Shown here in pieces: positions 26,401 to 34,449 of a DNA stretch of 61,176 nucleotides. Made by a program: the position numbers and the translations under genes. This DNA comes from Deltaproteobacteria bacterium. Lineage in GTDB: Bacteria > Myxococcota > Myxococcia > Myxococcales > 40CM-4-68-19. The stretch's first letter is position 1; each line of letters starts with the position of its first letter. Where the stretch lies: assembly GCA_005879315.1 (NCBI GenBank), contig VBLC01000050.1, positions 1-61,176 on the forward strand, given 5' to 3'. Below the pieces are notes generated by a model, which was not told the DNA's origin, did not search any database, and was given only the letters and a program-made list of their open reading frames with translations.

Positions 26401-27503
26401 TCCTCGCGCGGCTCATGGGCGACAACGCCAAGGGCAAGCAGGACACCGAGCAGGAGGCTTACGCCTCGACCATCTACTCCAGCGGCCAGGACCTGCTCGC
26501 CCTCATCAACCAGATCCTCGACCTCTCCAGGATCGAGTCGGGAAAGCTGCAGATCGAAACGCGGCCGCTGGTGCTCTCCGAGATGTGGACCGAGCTCGAG
26601 CGCATGTTCCGCCCGACGCTCGCGCAGGGGATCGAGTTCACCGTCACGATCGCGCCGCAGGTGCCGGAGATGTTGCTCACCGATCCGCAGCGGATCCGGC
26701 AGGTCCTCAAGAACCTGCTCTCCAACGCCTTCAAGTTCACCCGGCAGGGGCGCGTCGAGTTGTCGATCCGGCTGGAGCCTGGCGGCGCGGGCTTCCACGC
26801 GCCTGCGCTCTGCGCCGCCTCGCAAGTCCTGGCCTTCGCCGTCTCGGACACCGGCATCGGCATCCCGCTGGACAAGCAGGAGCTCGTCTTCGAAGCCTTC
26901 CAGCAGGCTGACCCCTCGACGAGCCGGACCTTCGGCGGCACCGGGCTCGGCCTCACCATCAGCCGCGAGCTGGCCCGCCTGCTCGGCGGCGAAATCCGGC
27001 TGCGGAGCGCGCCCGGCGACGGCAGCACCTTCACGCTCTATGTGCCGGCGCGCTTTCCCGCCCCCGGCCAGCTCGCCACGCCCAAGACGGAGCGCGCGCG
27101 ACCGGTCGACACGGCAGGCCTCCGCGGCCGCAAGGTCTTGCTGGTCGACGACGACGCGCACAATCTCTTCGCCGTCACCAGCTTGCTCGAACGCTACGGG
27201 ATCCGCGTCCTCGCGGCGCACGGAGCGCGCGAATGCTTCGACCTGCTCGACGCGAATGGAGATGTCGATTTGATCTTGATGGACGTGATGATGCCCGAGA
27301 TCGACGGCCTGGAGGCGACGCGGCGCATCCGCCAGCGGACCGAGCTCGCCAGTCTGCCCATCATCGCCCTCACCGCCAAGGCGCTGCCTGGCGACCGGGA
27401 GCGCTGCCTGGAGGCCGGCTACTCCGATTTCGCTACAAAGCCCGTCGTACCTGAGACCCTCATCTCCTTGCTCTCCGAGTGGATTGGGGCGATGAAGTCA
27501 TGA
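23448..27503 (+). CDS. Soluble hybrid histidine kinase with seven-unit HAMP array, GAF, HisKA, HATPase and receiver
   Basis: 1351 residues from the GTG at 23448, which has GGAGGA at the right distance; a GTG 15 nt earlier is less likely. There are no membrane segments, so the kinase is cytosolic. After an N-terminal HAMP-like region, seven near-identical 92-residue units (about 165-760) carry WKDLTDNVN, NLTx[16 protein letters not shown] and [16 protein letters not shown], the poly-HAMP pattern of Nik1/group III kinases. A GAF domain follows (about 790-930), then HisKA with phospho-His in [11 protein letters not shown] (about 974), HATPase_c with SDTGIGIP and [10 protein letters not shown], and a receiver with acceptor Asp in [13 protein letters not shown] (about 1278). 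The architecture resembles osmosensing fungal kinases. Its position next to the Pel operon suggests control of exopolysaccharide, but that is inference. Confidence 0.93.
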   Translation: MEPIEAADSTGLSARLGNVHQQLERIAKALEAAAEGDFRPRLHTDGADPIGRVAGAAGRLIGRNAELAREMERVARRVAEEGHLSERAQPALFPGAYGDSLSSFNDVLDQLTWHARETAAVAHALERGELAQSMPLSTPDGMPLRGQALRVALSMNALVARLRAIRSEVIRIAGEVGTAGKLGGQAEVRGASGAWKELVEAVNLLAANLTSQVRNIALVTTAVARGDLSRKITVPAQGEILELKETVNEMVDQLRDFAAEVTRVAREVGSEGKLGGQAGVKGVSGVWKDLTDNVNFMASNLTTQVRSIIRVVTAVANGNLNEKLQVNARGEIAALGETLNAMTTTLSILAQQVTSVARTVGVEGTLGAQAQVPGAAGTWKDLTDNVNLLANNLTAQVRNIAEVTTAVARGDLSRKITVDAKGEVLELKSTINTMVDQLRSFAAEVTRVAKEVGTDGKLGGQADVKGVSGTWKDLTDNVNILAGNLTDQVRNIAKVTTAVANGDLSQKITVDVRGEVLALKNTVNTMVDQLRSFASEVTRIAKQVGTEGKLGAQADVPGVAGVWKDLTDNVNVLARNLTDQVRNIALVTTAVARGDLSRKITVPAQGEILELKETVNEMVDQLRAFAAEVTRVAREVGTEGKLGGQAQVPGVAGTWKDLTESVNMLAGNLTSQVRNIALVTTAVANGELSRKITVPASGEILDLKSTVNGMVDQLRAFTAEVIRVTREVGSEGKLGGQANVPGVAGSWKDLTDSINKMIVDLRESTQANEEQDWLNTNLARMSGLLQGRPNLEELGRIVLGELAPQISAQYGALFVAEADGSMLRVSTYGHPGDGTSHFAAGEGLVGQCALEKRILTVDELPPDYVRIRSGIGQTPPRSLLVVPMLFEGEAKGVIELGSVQRFKPMHRVLLEKLAEGIGVVLNTITTTSRTEHLLEELKASNAELARRTSDLEDKARQLALVSRYKSQFLANMSHELRTPLNSVLILARLMGDNAKGKQDTEQEAYASTIYSSGQDLLALINQILDLSRIESGKLQIETRPLVLSEMWTELERMFRPTLAQGIEFTVTIAPQVPEMLLTDPQRIRQVLKNLLSNAFKFTRQGRVELSIRLEPGGAGFHAPALCAASQVLAFAVSDTGIGIPLDKQELVFEAFQQADPSTSRTFGGTGLGLTISRELARLLGGEIRLRSAPGDGSTFTLYVPARFPAPGQLATPKTERARPVDTAGLRGRKVLLVDDDAHNLFAVTSLLERYGIRVLAAHGARECFDLLDANGDVDLILMDVMMPEIDGLEATRRIRQRTELASLPIIALTAKALPGDRERCLEAGYSDFATKPVVPETLISLLSEWIGAMKS
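23950..25740 (+). repeat. Seven tandem 276-bp coding repeats (poly-HAMP units)
   Basis: The TGGAAGGA codons of each unit recur at an exact 276-bp period from about 24030 to 25686, giving seven copies. Several units are nearly identical at DNA level, for example those starting near 24100 and 25200. The periodic reading frame is maintained without indels. Such repeats are prone to copy-number change by recombination. Confidence 0.85.
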
Positions 27504-28633
27504 TGCGCGAGTGGGAACCCGGCAAGATCGTCCCCAGCGTTCTCCTGGTCGACGACCACGAGGTCAACCTGGTCGCGCTGGAGGGGATCCTCAAGCCGCT
27601 CGGCGCGCGCATCGTCAAAGCGCGCTCCGGCGAAGAGGCGCTGCTCAGCCTCTTGCGCGAGACGTTCGCCGTCATCCTGCTCGATGTGCAGATGCCCCGG
27701 CTGGATGGCCTGCAGACTGCAGAGCTGATCAAGCAGCGGGAACAGACCCGGCATATCCCCATCATCTTCATCACTGCGCTCAGCCGCGAGGCCGCTTACG
27801 TCTTCAAGGGCTACGCGCACGGCGCAGTCGATTACCTGCTCAAGCCCATCGACCCTGAAATTCTCCGCGCGAAAGTGCGCGTCTTCTGCGACCTCTACGT
27901 GCGCGGCGAGGAGATCCGCAAGCAGGCGCTCGAGAGCGACGTGAAGGACGTCTTCTTCACCTCGGTCGTGCACGAGCTGCAGACCCCGCTCGCCGCCGCC
28001 AAGGCCCAGGCTCAGCTCGCGCTCCATCAGCTGGGGGAGCAGCGCGGCGAAGCGGGCACCGCGCAGGCGCTGCGGGTCATCTCGCAGCAGATCGACCGGC
28101 TGGCGCAGCTGGTCGGCGATCTGCTCGACGTCAATCGGCTCGAGGCGGGCCAGCTCGAGCTGCAGATGGGAGAATTCGATCTCGGCGCGCTGCTCCAGGA
28201 GGTCGCCTCGCGCATGCAGCCCGAGAGCGGCCTCCATCCCATCGAGGTGCGCGCGCCGCACTCCATCTTGATGACGGGCGACCGCGCGCGCATCGAGCAG
28301 GTGGTGGCGAACCTGCTCTCCAACGCCATCCGCTACTCACCTGAAGGCGGGCCGATCACGGTGAATGCGGAGAAGAACGGCGAGAACGTGCGCATCGCCG
28401 TCAGCGACAGGGGCCTCGGCATCGGGAAGGAGCACCAGCAGCTCGTCTTCGAGCGCTTCGGACGGGCGCACGGCCCGACGCTAGGCGGGCTCGGCGTCGG
28501 GCTGACCATCAGCAAGGGAATCGTCCAGCAGCACGGCGGTACCATCTGGGTCGAGTCGACCGGCAGGGCGGGCGAAGGAAGCACTTTTCACGTCCGCCTG
28601 CCGACGCGCGGCAAGCCCGAAGATCAGGGCTGA
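27500..28633 (+). CDS. Receiver-histidine kinase (REC-HisKA-HATPase)
   Basis: 377 residues from the ATG at 27500, which overlaps the stop of the upstream kinase (ATGA); the adjacent ATG at 27503 is an alternative. The N-terminal receiver (about 12-130) has LLVDDHE and acceptor Asp in VILLDVQMPRLDG, with the switch Lys in LLKPID. HisKA follows, with the phospho-His in SVVHELQTPLA (about 157). HATPase_c has NLLSNAIRYS, DRGLGIG and GVGLTIS. Coupling to the HAMP-array kinase implies a phosphorelay in which the receiver of one protein feeds the other. It ends 10 nt inside the convergent response regulator. There are no membrane segments. Confidence 0.92.
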   Translation: MMREWEPGKIVPSVLLVDDHEVNLVALEGILKPLGARIVKARSGEEALLSLLRETFAVILLDVQMPRLDGLQTAELIKQREQTRHIPIIFITALSREAAYVFKGYAHGAVDYLLKPIDPEILRAKVRVFCDLYVRGEEIRKQALESDVKDVFFTSVVHELQTPLAAAKAQAQLALHQLGEQRGEAGTAQALRVISQQIDRLAQLVGDLLDVNRLEAGQLELQMGEFDLGALLQEVASRMQPESGLHPIEVRAPHSILMTGDRARIEQVVANLLSNAIRYSPEGGPITVNAEKNGENVRIAVSDRGLGIGKEHQQLVFERFGRAHGPTLGGLGVGLTISKGIVQQHGGTIWVESTGRAGEGSTFHVRLPTRGKPEDQG

Positions 28634-29247
28634 ACCAGGCCGCGACGGATTGCGTAGCGCACCAGGCTCGCCGTCTCGTGGATGTCGAGCTTCTGCATCA
28701 GCCTCGCCCGGTGGGACTCGGCGGTCTTGGCGCTGATGCCGAGCATCTTCGCGACGTCCTTGGTCGACTTCCCCTCGCCGACCATCTGCAGCACCTGCCG
28801 CTCCCGCGCGGTGAGCAGATCGGTCGAGAGATCCTTGGTCATGTAGGCCTCGACGACGGAGCGGGAGATGTTCGGACAGAGATAGATCCCGCCGCGCTCG
28901 ACTTGCTCGATGGCCTGGACCAGATCGGTCGCGGCCTGGCTCTTGAGCACGTAGCCTTTCACTCCGGCGCGCAGCGCCTCCGTGACGTACTGCACCTCGT
29001 CGTGTCGGGTGAGCAGGATGCACTTGGTCCTGGTCGTCGCCAGCTGGCGCGCTGCATCGAGACCGTTCAAGACCGGCATGCCGATGTCGAGAACAGCCAC
29101 ATCCGGATTCGTGCTGGCCGCGAGCCGGACCGCCTCCAGCCCGTCGGCAGCTTCGCCGGCGATCTGAAACCCCTCCTGCTCGAGAAGGCGCCTCAGGGCC
29201 TGGCGAACGAGGGCGTGGTCATCGGCGAGGAGTACTCGGATCGGCAT
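28624..29247 (-). CDS. NarL/FixJ-type response regulator
   Basis: 207 residues. The receiver (1-120) has LLADDHALVRQ and acceptor Asp in VAVLDIGMPVLNG, and its switch Lys lies in YVLKSQAA. The LuxR-type helix-turn-helix (about 145-205) contains LTARERQVLQMVGEGKS and AESHRARLMQKL. It binds DNA as a phosphorylated dimer in this family. The ATG at 29247 lies inside the 3' end of its partner kinase gene (55-nt overlap), the usual arrangement for a cognate pair. It converges on the upstream kinase gene with a 10-nt tail overlap. Confidence 0.93.
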   Translation of the reverse strand: MPIRVLLADDHALVRQALRRLLEQEGFQIAGEAADGLEAVRLAASTNPDVAVLDIGMPVLNGLDAARQLATTRTKCILLTRHDEVQYVTEALRAGVKGYVLKSQAATDLVQAIEQVERGGIYLCPNISRSVVEAYMTKDLSTDLLTARERQVLQMVGEGKSTKDVAKMLGISAKTAESHRARLMQKLDIHETASLVRYAIRRGLVQP

Positions 29248-30212
29248 GTTGTTTTCCTCAAGGGTATTTCCACGAGCAGCTCCGTTCCCCGCTGCGGCTC
29301 GGACTTGATCTGCAGGGTCCCGCCCACTGCGGCTGCCCGTTCGCGGACGCCAGCGAGGCCGAGTCCTCGCTGGCCTTTTCCTACGCCGGCGGGATCGAAA
29401 CCCACGCCGTCGTCGCGGATCAGGCATTTCAGCATCGTGTGATCGCGCTGGAGCTCGATGGTCACTTTCTTCGCGTGCGCGTGCTTGACCACGTTGGTGA
29501 GCGCTTCGTGCACGATGCGGTACAAGGCGGTCTCGACCTTCGCGTCCAGCCGATGGTCGACCGAGCCCTCGAACTCGATGGCGATGCCGGTGGTCCGGGA
29601 GACGCGCTCGGCGAGGGATTGCAGCGCCGGTGTCAGACCCAGGTCGTCGAGAATCATCGGCCGCAGCTCGTGGGAGAGCCGCCGCAGACCCTGCTCTGCC
29701 CGGTGGAGCATCGCGCCGATCTCCGCGAGGTGCTGGTGCACCACGGGACTGCTCGCCTCCGCGGCGGTCGCGATCGCCAGATGCACCGCATAGATCAGCT
29801 GACCCGCCTCGTCGTGCACCGCAAGAGCGATCCGCTGGATCTCGCGCTCCATTCTTTCGTTCATCTGGCGGAGAGCCGGAATGGTCTCGCTCGAGCCGCG
29901 ATGAGCTTGCTCGTAGGGCGAGAGAGCCTCGGCCAGGAAGTCCCCTGCACGGCGCAGGCCCTCTTTGCAAGAGACCGACCCGGCGAGGCGGAAAAGGATT
30001 CTTCCCACGCACTCATGGTGCACGGCGACCACTTTCGTCACGCCGATCTCCTGGGCAATGGCCCAGCGCCCGATGTCGCAAGCGCTGTGTTTGGAGTTTT
30101 CCGTTCCATCGGCCAGATGCTCCTCGAGCGCGTCGGTATAGACGAGGCGAAGTTCACGCAGTGCGAGCCTCTTCCCCGAAAGGCCGCTAGTGCTTTTGAG
30201 CGCGTCTTCCAT
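29193..30212 (-). CDS. HisKA_3-type sensor histidine kinase with RsbU-N-like domain
   Basis: 339 residues from the ATG at 30212. The N-terminal 85 residues (ALRELRLVYTDALEEHL, IGVTKVVAVHHECVGRIL) resemble the RsbU N-terminal domain often found on proteobacterial regulators. A dimerisation/phosphotransfer helix follows, with IALAVHDEAGQLIYAVH (HisKA_3). A NarX/UhpB-type ATPase has EALTNVVKHAHA, DDGVGFD and GLGLAGVRERA. It has no membrane segment, so the signal is cytosolic or comes through a partner. The gene is paired with the response regulator at 28624-29247. It is divergent from the GH114 gene, whose expression it may control (inference). Confidence 0.87.
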   Translation of the reverse strand: MEDALKSTSGLSGKRLALRELRLVYTDALEEHLADGTENSKHSACDIGRWAIAQEIGVTKVVAVHHECVGRILFRLAGSVSCKEGLRRAGDFLAEALSPYEQAHRGSSETIPALRQMNERMEREIQRIALAVHDEAGQLIYAVHLAIATAAEASSPVVHQHLAEIGAMLHRAEQGLRRLSHELRPMILDDLGLTPALQSLAERVSRTTGIAIEFEGSVDHRLDAKVETALYRIVHEALTNVVKHAHAKKVTIELQRDHTMLKCLIRDDGVGFDPAGVGKGQRGLGLAGVRERAAAVGGTLQIKSEPQRGTELLVEIPLRKTTCRSEYSSPMTTPSFARP

Positions 30213-30392
30213 CCATGTCCGCGGCCAAAGGGGACTTCCCGCGTCGGTGAAATTGTCTACACATCGCCCCGTACGGAAGTCCCCCTGCGGCCGGGGCGAT
30301 TGCGGACTGCGAGTGGCGTCGTCCGCTTGTAGGTCCAGCGACCATGCGCTGTACCTCGACTCCATCGCCTTCCAGACGCAAGATTCGCGAAG
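30213..30392. promoter_or_regulatory. Divergent intergenic region with a long inverted repeat (30230-30284)
   Basis: GGGGACTTCC at 30230-30239 and its reverse complement GGAAGTCCCC at 30275-30284 flank a 35-nt, more A/T-rich loop that probably contains promoter elements. The right arm overlaps CGTACGGA (30270-30277), the same octamer that forms the arms of the palindrome upstream of pelA. The region separates a sensor kinase (minus) from the GH114 gene (plus). Operator function is inferred. Confidence 0.45.
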
Positions 30393-31193
30393 ATGCGTCC
30401 ACTCGTCGCCTGCATCGCGCTGTTGGCTTGCAGCGGGAACAGCCGGGGAGATCTCGCGGGACCGCCTCCCGACGGCGGCGCGACCGATGGCGGCCCGGCG
30501 GGAAAAGGGGTCTGGCACCCGGCCTCCGGGACTACCTGGCAATGGCAGCTGAGCGGCGCGACCGACACGACCGTCGACGCTGCAATGTTCGACATCGATC
30601 TCTTTGATGCGCCGCAATCGACGCTCGATACGCTGCATGGCAAGGGCCGCGTCGTCGTCTGCTACTTGAGCGCCGGCACCTACGAGAACTGGCGCCCCGA
30701 CGCCTCCAGGTTTCCCAGCGGTGCGCTCGGCAACCCCGTCGCCGGCTGGGCGGGTGAATGGTGGCTCGACACGCGGGACGCGACCGTCCGCTCGATCATG
30801 AAGGCGCGAATGGATCTCGCCGTGCAGAAGAAGTGCGACGGGGTCGAGCCCGACAATGTCGACGGCTATCTGAACAATCCCGGCTTTCCTCTCACAGGCG
30901 ATACGCAGCTCGATTTCAATCGCTTCCTCGCCGGTGAGGCGCACGCCCGCGGACTTTCGGTAGGGCTGAAGAATGACGTCGCTCAAGTCGCTGCGCTCGA
31001 GCCGGGCTTCGACTGGGCGCTCAACGAGGAGTGCTCCAGATACGCCGAGTGCTCCGCCCTGCAGCCCTTCGTCCAGGCGGGAAAAGCGGTGTTCCACGCG
31101 GAGTACAGCACCGCCTGTCCGGCGGCGGTGCCAGGGCACTCGCTCATCCTCAAGCACCTTGGTCTGGATGCCTGGCGGATGGTCTGCCCGTAA
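30393..31193 (+). CDS. Secreted GH114 endo-alpha-1,4-polygalactosaminidase lipoprotein
   Basis: 266 residues. It has a lipoprotein signal with lipobox LLAC (Cys13), then a Gly/Pro-rich linker. The GH114 TIM barrel runs from about residue 40: WQWQLSG, FDIDLFD, VVCYLSAGTYENWRPD, DGVEPDNVDGY with the likely catalytic Asp, VGLKNDVAQV, and ALNEECSRYAEC with the likely catalytic Glu. GH114 enzymes, including Pseudomonas polygalactosaminidase and Aspergillus Ega3, cut alpha-1,4-linked galactosamine, the deacetylated form of a Pel or galactosaminogalactan chain. Its location beside a Pel operon therefore fits remodelling or release of the polymer. The ribosome site is weak (GCGAAG). Confidence 0.88.
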   Translation: MRPLVACIALLACSGNSRGDLAGPPPDGGATDGGPAGKGVWHPASGTTWQWQLSGATDTTVDAAMFDIDLFDAPQSTLDTLHGKGRVVVCYLSAGTYENWRPDASRFPSGALGNPVAGWAGEWWLDTRDATVRSIMKARMDLAVQKKCDGVEPDNVDGYLNNPGFPLTGDTQLDFNRFLAGEAHARGLSVGLKNDVAQVAALEPGFDWALNEECSRYAECSALQPFVQAGKAVFHAEYSTACPAAVPGHSLILKHLGLDAWRMVCP

Positions 31194-31273
31194 GCCAGGG
31201 GACGGAAATGCCACAGCTACCTCCTTGAAACCCACTCGCGCGCGCAGATACGACAGGCGAGCGGAGGAACGCT

Positions 31274-31924
31274 GTGAATTCAGCGCTGCGCTCAGCTCCC
31301 CGGTACCCGGCCTCGCTGAGGGTCACCCTCTCGGGCGTCGAGGGGCTCCTTGCCGAACAGGTGACGAACATCAGCGCCGGGGGCATTTTCGTCCGCACCG
31401 AGAGGGACCTGCCCATCGGAACCTTGCTCTCGATGGCGCTCGAGCTGCCGGACGGCGATCGACCCGCGCCGGTTCAAGGGAAGGTGGTCCACGCGCGCCC
31501 CTCCCACTCCGAAACGGGCATCGGCGTCCAGTTCGTCAGCGACGACGATGCCTTCCGGGGCCGCGTCGATCGGTACATCAATGAGATCATCCGCACCAGG
31601 ACGCCCGCGGTCAGGCTGCTGTCGATGGCGCGCAATCTGCTGCAGGAGAAAGGCTGGACGCAGCTCACGGGGAAGAGCCCGCGCGGCAGTTACTGCCTGA
31701 GCGGCGCGCTGCTCGAGGCGGCCGGCGACGACGACAGAGCCTATCGCGCGGCCTTGGAGTCGGTGGGGCAGCGCCTGCGAGTCCCTGGCTGCCCGCACGG
31801 GGGCTTCGCCTGCCACTGCGCCATCGTCGGTTGGAACGACAAGGAAGGGCGCACGAAGCAGGAAGTGATCAGGAAGCTCGACGAAGTGATCGGGGCCGAG
31901 CTGGCTTCCGCGCCCGCCGCTTAG
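31274..31924 (+). CDS. PilZ-domain protein with a C-terminal DUF6197-like module
   Basis: 216 residues, GTG start with GGAGGA 6 nt upstream. The first 105 residues are a PilZ beta-barrel with R-x-x-x-R (residues 6-10) and NISAGG (N-x-S-x-x-G), the two c-di-GMP-binding motifs, so binding is plausible. The C-terminal part (about 110-210) has CLSGALLEAAG, a Cys/His patch (CPHGGFACHC) and WNDKEGRTKQEV. This resembles the DUF6197 family, whose function is unknown. Because PelD here lacks its own c-di-GMP domain, this protein is a possible alternative receptor near the locus (speculative). Confidence 0.75.
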   Translation: MNSALRSAPRYPASLRVTLSGVEGLLAEQVTNISAGGIFVRTERDLPIGTLLSMALELPDGDRPAPVQGKVVHARPSHSETGIGVQFVSDDDAFRGRVDRYINEIIRTRTPAVRLLSMARNLLQEKGWTQLTGKSPRGSYCLSGALLEAAGDDDRAYRAALESVGQRLRVPGCPHGGFACHCAIVGWNDKEGRTKQEVIRKLDEVIGAELASAPAA

Positions 31925-32045
31925 AAGCAGCTCAGGACCCCTGCGCCGCCGGGCCTCTCTTCGGCGCGCCACGCTATAGTTGCAGTCGCTATCGTCCCTG
32001 CTCGACGGGGGCGTGGCTTGGGCGTCTTCTTCCCGTGAGGTGATC

Positions 32046-32966
32046 ATGGTCGCCTTGGTGCTGCTCGTCGCGGTCTCGATCCAGGAATTCGACGTGCCCA
32101 CTGCGGATTCGCGCCCGCACGACCCTGCGGCGGCGCCCGATGGCGCCCTCTGGTTCACCGAGCAGAAGGCGAACAAGCTCGGCCGCCTCGACCCGCGCAC
32201 GGGCAGGATCACCGAGTTCTCCCTGCCGCTGCGCGACTCGGGCCCGCACGGTCTCGCCGTCGACCGCGACGGCAACGTCTGGTTCACGGCCAACTACAAG
32301 GGCTATGTCGGCAAGCTCGATGCGAAGAGCGGCACGGTGACGCCGTTCCAGACCGGCGGCGATCCACACACGCCCGTGATCGACGCGAACGGCGTCGTCT
32401 GGTTCACCGAGCAGGAGGCTGATCAGGTGGGCCGCATCGACCCGAAGACGGGCCACGTCGATCTGCGGCGCGTGCCTACTCGCGACGCGAAACCGTACGG
32501 CATGGTGGCATCCCCGCAGGGTCTCATCTTCTGCGAATTCGGCAGCAACAAGCTCGCCCGCATCGATCCCGCGACGCTGAGCATCACCGAGTTTCCCCTG
32601 CCGGAAGGCGCGCGGCCGCGCCGGCTCGCGCTCGCGCCGGATGGCACCATCTACTACTCCGACTTCGCCCGGGGGTACCTCGGCCATTTCGATCCGCGGG
32701 CGGGCAAGTTTCTCGGAGAGTGGCCCTCTCCAGGCGGGCCGCGCTCGCGCCCCTACGGCATCGCCGTGACCTCGGACGGCGCCGTCTGGTACAGCGAATC
32801 GGGAGTGCAGCCCAACACGCTGGTGCGGTTCGATCCCGCGGCGAAATCGTTCTCGCGCACTCCGATTCCGTCCGGCGGCGGCGTCGTGCGCAACATGGTC
32901 GCAACGCCGCAGGATGCGCTCTATCTCGCCTGCAGTGGCGTCAACAAGGTGGCGATCGCGCGCTGA
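32046..32966 (+). CDS. Vgb-like seven-bladed beta-propeller protein
   Basis: About 306 residues from the ATG at 32046 (GAGGTG upstream), with a short hydrophobic signal-like start. Repeats of the form DGxxWFTE and PHxLAVD occur about every 42 residues, as in virginiamycin B lyase (streptogramin lyase) propellers. In the blade aligned with the Vgb catalytic His the sequence reads RPYGIAV, with Tyr in place of His, so true streptogramin lyase activity is doubtful. The protein is more likely an exported propeller of unknown ligand. The hemerythrin gene follows 15 nt later and is probably co-transcribed. Confidence 0.8.
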   Translation: MVALVLLVAVSIQEFDVPTADSRPHDPAAAPDGALWFTEQKANKLGRLDPRTGRITEFSLPLRDSGPHGLAVDRDGNVWFTANYKGYVGKLDAKSGTVTPFQTGGDPHTPVIDANGVVWFTEQEADQVGRIDPKTGHVDLRRVPTRDAKPYGMVASPQGLIFCEFGSNKLARIDPATLSITEFPLPEGARPRRLALAPDGTIYYSDFARGYLGHFDPRAGKFLGEWPSPGGPRSRPYGIAVTSDGAVWYSESGVQPNTLVRFDPAAKSFSRTPIPSGGGVVRNMVATPQDALYLACSGVNKVAIAR

Positions 32967-32981
32967 CAGAGGAGACGCACG

Positions 32982-33665
32982 ATGCACGATCGAGAGCGGC
33001 GGGAAGTGCTGGTCGCTGGCGCAGGACTTCTACTGGTACCGTGGCCCGCCCTTGCCGCGGGCAAGAAGCCGAAGAAGGAAGAGCTGGAGGTCTCGCCGGG
33101 TGAGGACCTGATGCGCGAGCACGGAGTCCTCAATCGCGTCTTGCTCATCTACGAGGAGATCTCGCGCAGGCTGGATGCCGGGCAAGACCCGCACATCGAG
33201 GTGCTCGCTGCTGCGGGGGAGCTGATTCGCCGCTTCATCGAGGGCTATCACGAGAAGCTGGAGGAGACGGAGCTGTTCCCGCGTTTCGAAAAGGCGGGGA
33301 AGCTCGTCGATCTGGTCAGCGTGCTCCGCCAGCAGCACGCGGCCGGTCGCGCCGTCACCGAGGAGATCCTCAAGCTCGCCGCGCCGCGGACGATGGGTAG
33401 CGCGGCCGATCGCGCGCGGTTGGCCGGCTCGCTCCGGGGATTCGTCCGCATGTACCGGCCGCACGAGGCGCGCGAGGACACCGTGCTCTTCCCGGCATTC
33501 CACGAGCTCGTCGGGCAGAAGGAATACGAGCGCATGGGGCGGCAGTTCGAGGACCGGGAGCACGAGCTTCTCGGTGAGGCCGGCTTCGAAAAAGCCGTCG
33601 CCGAAGTGGCACGGCTCGAAGAGTCCCTCGGCATCTTCGATCTCGCGAAGTTCACGCCGCAATGA
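32982..33665 (+). CDS. Exported hemerythrin-domain (HHE) protein
   Basis: 227 residues, GGAG 7 nt before the ATG. A twin-arginine-like signal (RREVLVAGAGLLL) precedes two HHE-type four-helix segments. The metal-ligand candidates are in MREHGVLNRV, GYHEKLEETELFP, LRQQHAAGR and PHEAREDTVLFP. Such proteins bind a di-iron centre and O2 or NO, or repair Fe-S proteins. A cofactor loaded in the cytoplasm would fit Tat export. The stop overlaps the ATG of the ABC ATPase (ATGA). Confidence 0.85.
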   Translation: MHDRERREVLVAGAGLLLVPWPALAAGKKPKKEELEVSPGEDLMREHGVLNRVLLIYEEISRRLDAGQDPHIEVLAAAGELIRRFIEGYHEKLEETELFPRFEKAGKLVDLVSVLRQQHAAGRAVTEEILKLAAPRTMGSAADRARLAGSLRGFVRMYRPHEAREDTVLFPAFHELVGQKEYERMGRQFEDREHELLGEAGFEKAVAEVARLEESLGIFDLAKFTPQ

Positions 33666-34411
33666 GTGACGAAACATGTCCGCCCGAGACGCAACCGAGG
33701 CGTGAGGCTCCGTTGACCGACACAAAGCTGATCGAGCTCGCGGACATCGACAAGGTCTTCCTCGCCGACGAGGTGGAGACGCACGCGCTCGCCAACATCC
33801 ACCTCGAGGTGAAGAAGGGCGAGTGGGTCGCCATCGTCGGCCCTTCCGGGTCGGGCAAGACCACGCTGCTCGCCATCCTCGGCCTGCTCGACACGCCCAG
33901 CTCCGGCCGTTTTCTCCTCGACGGGAACCCGGTGCACGACCTTTCTCCAACGGACCGCGCCCACGTGCGCAACCGGCACATCGGGTTCATCTTCCAGAGC
34001 TTCAACCTGATCGGCGACCTGACGGTATTCGAGAACGTCGAGCTGCCGCTCACCTACCGCGGCACGCCGCCCGCGGAGCGCAAGCAGCGAGTGGAGAATG
34101 CGCTCGCGCGGGTGGGAATGGGCCACCGCGCGCGGCACCTGCCGGGGCAGCTCTCGGGCGGCCAGCAGCAGCGGGTGGCGGTCGCGCGGGCGGTGGCGGG
34201 AGATCCCCTGATCCTGCTCGCCGACGAACCCACCGGAAATCTCGACTCGAAGAACGGCCAGGCGGTGATGAAGCTGCTCTCCGAGCTGCACCATTCGGGG
34301 TCGACTCTGATCATGGTCACCCACGATCCAGCCTATGCCCGCCTGGCGACGCGCGCCGTCTCGCTCTTCGACGGCCGCATCGTCGAAGAGACGGACAGCT
34401 CCGCGGCCTGA
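33662..34411 (+). CDS. MacB/LolD-type ABC transporter ATPase without adjacent permease
   Basis: 249 residues. It has Walker [11 protein letters not shown]-loop [12 protein letters not shown], signature [14 protein letters not shown], Walker [10 protein letters not shown] and H-loop VTHD. These sequences are typical of ATPases that pair with FtsX-like permeases (MacB, LolD). No permease or membrane-fusion gene follows; the next gene is convergent. Partner proteins must be elsewhere, or the gene serves the upstream exported hemerythrin and propeller. It is coupled to the hemerythrin gene by ATGA. Confidence 0.88.
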   Translation: MSDETCPPETQPRREAPLTDTKLIELADIDKVFLADEVETHALANIHLEVKKGEWVAIVGPSGSGKTTLLAILGLLDTPSSGRFLLDGNPVHDLSPTDRAHVRNRHIGFIFQSFNLIGDLTVFENVELPLTYRGTPPAERKQRVENALARVGMGHRARHLPGQLSGGQQQRVAVARAVAGDPLILLADEPTGNLDSKNGQAVMKLLSELHHSGSTLIMVTHDPAYARLATRAVSLFDGRIVEETDSSAA

Positions 34412-34449
34412 GGCGGACGCCCTGCTCCAGGTTCTCCGCGCCCACGGCT

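Noticed and set aside
23472-27221. A minus-strand open frame of about 1250 codons antisense to the HAMP kinase
   Set aside because: Shadow of the 276-bp repeats; it has low-complexity Asp/His/Val composition and no recognisable domain.
32046-32966. Virginiamycin B lyase as a firm functional call
   Set aside because: Propeller family fits, but a key His is Tyr, so only the fold is claimed.
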